From Thalassobacterium maritimum (GTDB lineage Bacteria; Verrucomicrobiota; Verrucomicrobiia; Opitutales; Coraliomargaritaceae): a DNA stretch of 64,000 nt. Positions 61,904 to 64,000 of this stretch are shown here, one piece after another (the stretch's first letter is position 1; every line of letters begins with the position of its first letter). The notes under the pieces were generated by a model, which saw only the letters and a list, made by a program, of their open reading frames with translations, searched no databases and was not told the origin of the DNA. The DNA lies in assembly GCF_031127805.1 (NCBI RefSeq), contig NZ_JARXHW010000004.1:62001-126000 (forward strand), written 5' to 3'. The position numbers were made by a program, and so were the translations under genes.

Positions 61904-62269
61904 CTAGACTGCCTTAGGAATGTCCGCAGGGATATCCACTAAGTGTGTAACCTTGCGCTTAACTTTCTTCAAGCGTGAGCGACGCCGTAACATACGATCA
62001 AGCTTGTTGACCATATCATCGATCGACTTATATAAATCGTCGGTAGCGGCTGACGCGAAGTGATCATTTCCGCGGACTTCAAGCTGTCCTTTCGCTATAA
62101 ATTCTTTCTGGTGGCTAGACTGGTGAGGGTCGTATTCTAGCTCCACACGCATACGGATGATGTTATCCTCATGCTCGAAGAGTTTTTCTGCTTTTTCGTG
62201 AACCATATTTTTGATCGCATCCGTCAGTTCCATGTTCAAACCTGAGATGATTACGTCATGTTGCTTCAT
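61904..62269 (-). CDS. hpf: Ribosome hibernation promoting factor (short form)
   Basis: 121 residues of the HPF/RaiA family: GLNMELTDAIKNMVHEKAEK, IRMRVELEYD, AKGQLEVRGNDHFASAATDD and YKSIDDMVNKLDRMLRRRS. Only the ribosome-binding domain is present, with no long-form C-terminal dimerisation domain. It parks ribosomes during starvation. AAGGA seven bases before the ATG gives a good ribosome-binding site. Confidence 0.93.
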   Translation of the reverse strand: MKQHDVIISGLNMELTDAIKNMVHEKAEKLFEHEDNIIRMRVELEYDPHQSSHQKEFIAKGQLEVRGNDHFASAATDDLYKSIDDMVNKLDRMLRRRSRLKKVKRKVTHLVDIPADIPKAV

Positions 62270-62401
62270 ATGTATTTTCCTTTTGTTTATTGGTTCGATT
62301 TAACGGCATCGACTGACACCGCCGCAATGACCCAACTGAGCATAAAAAAAGCCAATCCATTATAACGCCGAACTCGAAAGTTCGAAAAACCTAACACACT
62401 T

Positions 62402-63226
62402 ATGAAGCAATTAGAATACTTCAAGCGGTTCTCCGTAATCATCGTTACGGGTGGTTCGTCTGGGATTGGCTGCTCAATTATCAAAGCAATTCAGAACGTA
62501 GCACCAGATATTACATTGTGCAACCTTTCTCGCTCAAAACCTGCGTTTTTTTTGGGCCCAACCGGCCAACATTTCCCAGTCGACCTGAGTGACGCGACCG
62601 CCCTCGCCGACACAGCATCTGAACTGATAAAGAAAATCCATTCAGTGCCCAACGGTGAGGTCTTGCTAGTCAATAACAGCGGCTTTGGCGACTATGGGCG
62701 CATGCCCGATCTCGAGCTCAAAAAACAGCTATCCATGATCGATCTAAACGTGCGCGCGGTCGTGGATTTGACCGCACGCCTACTGCCCACCCTTTTAGAA
62801 CGCGGCGGCGTCGTCGTCAACATCGCCTCGACGGCGGCTTTTCAGCCGACGCCCTACCTCGCCACCTACGGCGCGAGCAAAGCCTTTGTGCGCAACTGGT
62901 CGCTCGCACTCAACGAAGACCTACGTGGTAGCAAAGTCCGCACCCTCACCGTCTGCCCCGGCCCCACTCAGTCCAATTTCTTTAAAGCTGCGGGCTTCGC
63001 CACGCCTCCCATGAAAAAAGGCAGCGCTCCGGGCCTCGACATGAGCTCCGAAGAAGTCGCCGCACGTACACTCAATGCCATTGCCAAAGGGCAAGCACTC
63101 CTCGTAACTGGTTGGATGAATCATTGCATCAGTTTCTTTGGCAGCAAAATGCCACTCGTCGCCGTCACTCGCATCGGCGGCGCCATCCTGCGCAAAATGC
63201 GCCTAGAACAACATCGAGCCCAATAA
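62402..63226 (+). CDS. Short-chain dehydrogenase/reductase
   Basis: 274 residues with the classical SDR signature: cofactor loop TGGSSGIG (16-23), NNSGFGDYG (NNAG position), catalytic Ser in NIASTAAF and YxxxK in YGASKAF. It probably uses NAD(P)H, and the substrate is unknown. The region after the Lys (CPGPTQSNFFKAAGF) is typical of SDRs acting on fatty or polyketide-type alcohols, though not diagnostic. Single gene divergent from hpf. Confidence 0.92.
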   Translation: MKQLEYFKRFSVIIVTGGSSGIGCSIIKAIQNVAPDITLCNLSRSKPAFFLGPTGQHFPVDLSDATALADTASELIKKIHSVPNGEVLLVNNSGFGDYGRMPDLELKKQLSMIDLNVRAVVDLTARLLPTLLERGGVVVNIASTAAFQPTPYLATYGASKAFVRNWSLALNEDLRGSKVRTLTVCPGPTQSNFFKAAGFATPPMKKGSAPGLDMSSEEVAARTLNAIAKGQALLVTGWMNHCISFFGSKMPLVAVTRIGGAILRKMRLEQHRAQ

Positions 63227-63252
63227 TACCCGCATTCCCTTCTATCCTCCGA

Positions 63253-63291
63253 CCTCTGCCATCCGTCCTCTGCCATCCGTCCTCTGCCATC
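63253..63291 (+). repeat. 14-bp tandem repeat, 2.8 copies
   Basis: CCTCTGCCATCCGT occurs twice in full and once as CCTCTGCCATC, just before the start of the pseudouridine synthase gene. It is a simple tandem array, and copy number could vary between strains. Confidence 0.85.
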
Positions 63292-63298
63292 TAAAATT

Positions 63299-64000
63299 AT
63301 GAACAATCCCTACGGCGAAGAAGCCCCCCTGGTCGAAATGACCGATTTCACCAACTGGATTGTCCAGGAAGACGACAACCTGCTCATCATAAACAAGCCT
63401 GGCTGGCTGCTTTGTCATCCCTCCAAAAATGGTCCAATGTCCAGCCTCGTGGGCGTCGTGCGCGAATACACCGGAGCCGACAAGCTGCACCTCGTCGCCA
63501 GGCTCGACCGCGAGACCAGCGGTCTCATTGTCTTTGCCAAACGCCCGGCCGTGGCTCGCAAATTTCAAATGGCGATCCAAAATCGCATCGTCAAAAAAGC
63601 CTACATCGCACTCATGGAGGGCGAATTCAACGAGCCCAAGCATATCGACCTCCCGATCGCCCGTCGTCGTAAAGGTGGAGGGCCCGTCATCGTCAAATCC
63701 GAGGTCAGCTACGATCGCAGTTCACAAGACGCCGTCACCGACTTCATTCCCCTGCTATCCAAGAACGGCTATACGCTATGCCGCGTCGAGCCCGAGACCG
63801 GCCGCAAGCACCAGATACGCGTGCACGCCGAAGAAATAAAGCACCGCATCGTCGGCGACAAGATCTACGGCCCCGATGAGACACTGTATATTGAGTTCAT
63901 CGAAAACGGCTGGACCGAGCGGCTAGCCGCCGCCCTCCCCATGCAGCGTCAAGCGCTCCACTGCTTCCGCTACGATTTCCAATTTCCCGAAGGTACGGTC
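63299..64000 (+). CDS. RluA-family pseudouridine synthase (3' end outside window)
   Basis: The first 234 residues are visible, beginning MNNPYGEEAPLVEM. The catalytic motif RLDRETSG (Asp nucleophile) is intact, with LLIINKPGWLLCHPS upstream and AYIALMEGEF and PETGRKHQIRVH downstream, as in RluA-type enzymes that isomerise uridine in rRNA or tRNA. There is no S4 domain at the N-terminus. The frame is open to the window edge. Confidence 0.93.
   Translation, partial: MNNPYGEEAPLVEMTDFTNWIVQEDDNLLIINKPGWLLCHPSKNGPMSSLVGVVREYTGADKLHLVARLDRETSGLIVFAKRPAVARKFQMAIQNRIVKKAYIALMEGEFNEPKHIDLPIARRRKGGGPVIVKSEVSYDRSSQDAVTDFIPLLSKNGYTLCRVEPETGRKHQIRVHAEEIKHRIVGDKIYGPDETLYIEFIENGWTERLAAALPMQRQALHCFRYDFQFPEGTV

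Overview
This is a chromosomal segment of a Gram-negative bacterium with about 55 genes and no phage, transposon or CRISPR array. A PEP-CTERM-type C-terminus (VPE anchor plus RRR tail), a Cys-less FmdB-like protein, a RibB with a decayed cyclohydrolase half and very many large sensor kinases all suggest Verrucomicrobiota, perhaps Opitutia/Puniceicoccales. That placement is inferred from gene content and is not proven. Many start codons have no clear Shine-Dalgarno sequence, so several starts were chosen by family alignment.

Layout. 0-6.2 kb: sensor kinases and an Rcp1-like response regulator. 6.3-13.2 kb: a six-gene MacAB/TolC-type efflux operon with its own OmpR/EnvZ-type pair. 13.3-23.5 kb: small envelope-stress proteins (an entericidin-like lipoprotein and a DUF1328 protein), an FNT channel, a dihaem cytochrome with the opgG-x-opgH osmoregulated-glucan genes, then a sensor kinase with a sigma54 activator, and a second entericidin-like lipoprotein. 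23.8-27.7 kb: a phospholipase D-VTT fusion, an EEP-family enzyme, a single-domain receiver and an FmdB-like protein. 27.7-34.2 kb: an LptA-like OstA protein, aspS, argH and ribB. 34.2-40.6 kb: a DUF4136 lipoprotein, a PEP-CTERM/TonB receptor/surface protein/Fur operon with a candidate Fur box, and panD. 40.7-50.6 kb: a signalling locus (below). 50.6-64 kb: mostly housekeeping genes (pheA, scpB, ilvD, pgi, accA, hpf), two identical tRNA-Arg genes, an SDR and a truncated RluA-type pseudouridine synthase.

Most striking region: 40.7-50.6 kb. One operon encodes a LuxD-like acyl hydrolase fused to a SAM methyltransferase, a multi-spanning membrane sensor kinase, a GAF/PAS protein with a C-terminal receiver, and a receiver-kinase hybrid. 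The order and domain types recall the Ralstonia phcBSRQ quorum-sensing operon, which makes and senses 3-hydroxy fatty acid methyl esters. The divergent operon encodes an NtrB-like kinase with a pseudo-receiver and a FadL-type fatty acid porin. I infer a fatty-acyl (methyl ester) signalling system whose synthase carries its own acyl-releasing domain; the chemistry is untested.

Second theme. A shared TGGCAC-N5-TTNCT promoter-like motif precedes the DUF1328/entericidin pair and the second entericidin gene, each exactly 59 bases before the start codon. Weaker versions precede the phospholipase D, FNT and cytochrome genes. These genes surround the sigma54 activator, suggesting a local -24/-12-type envelope-stress regulon.
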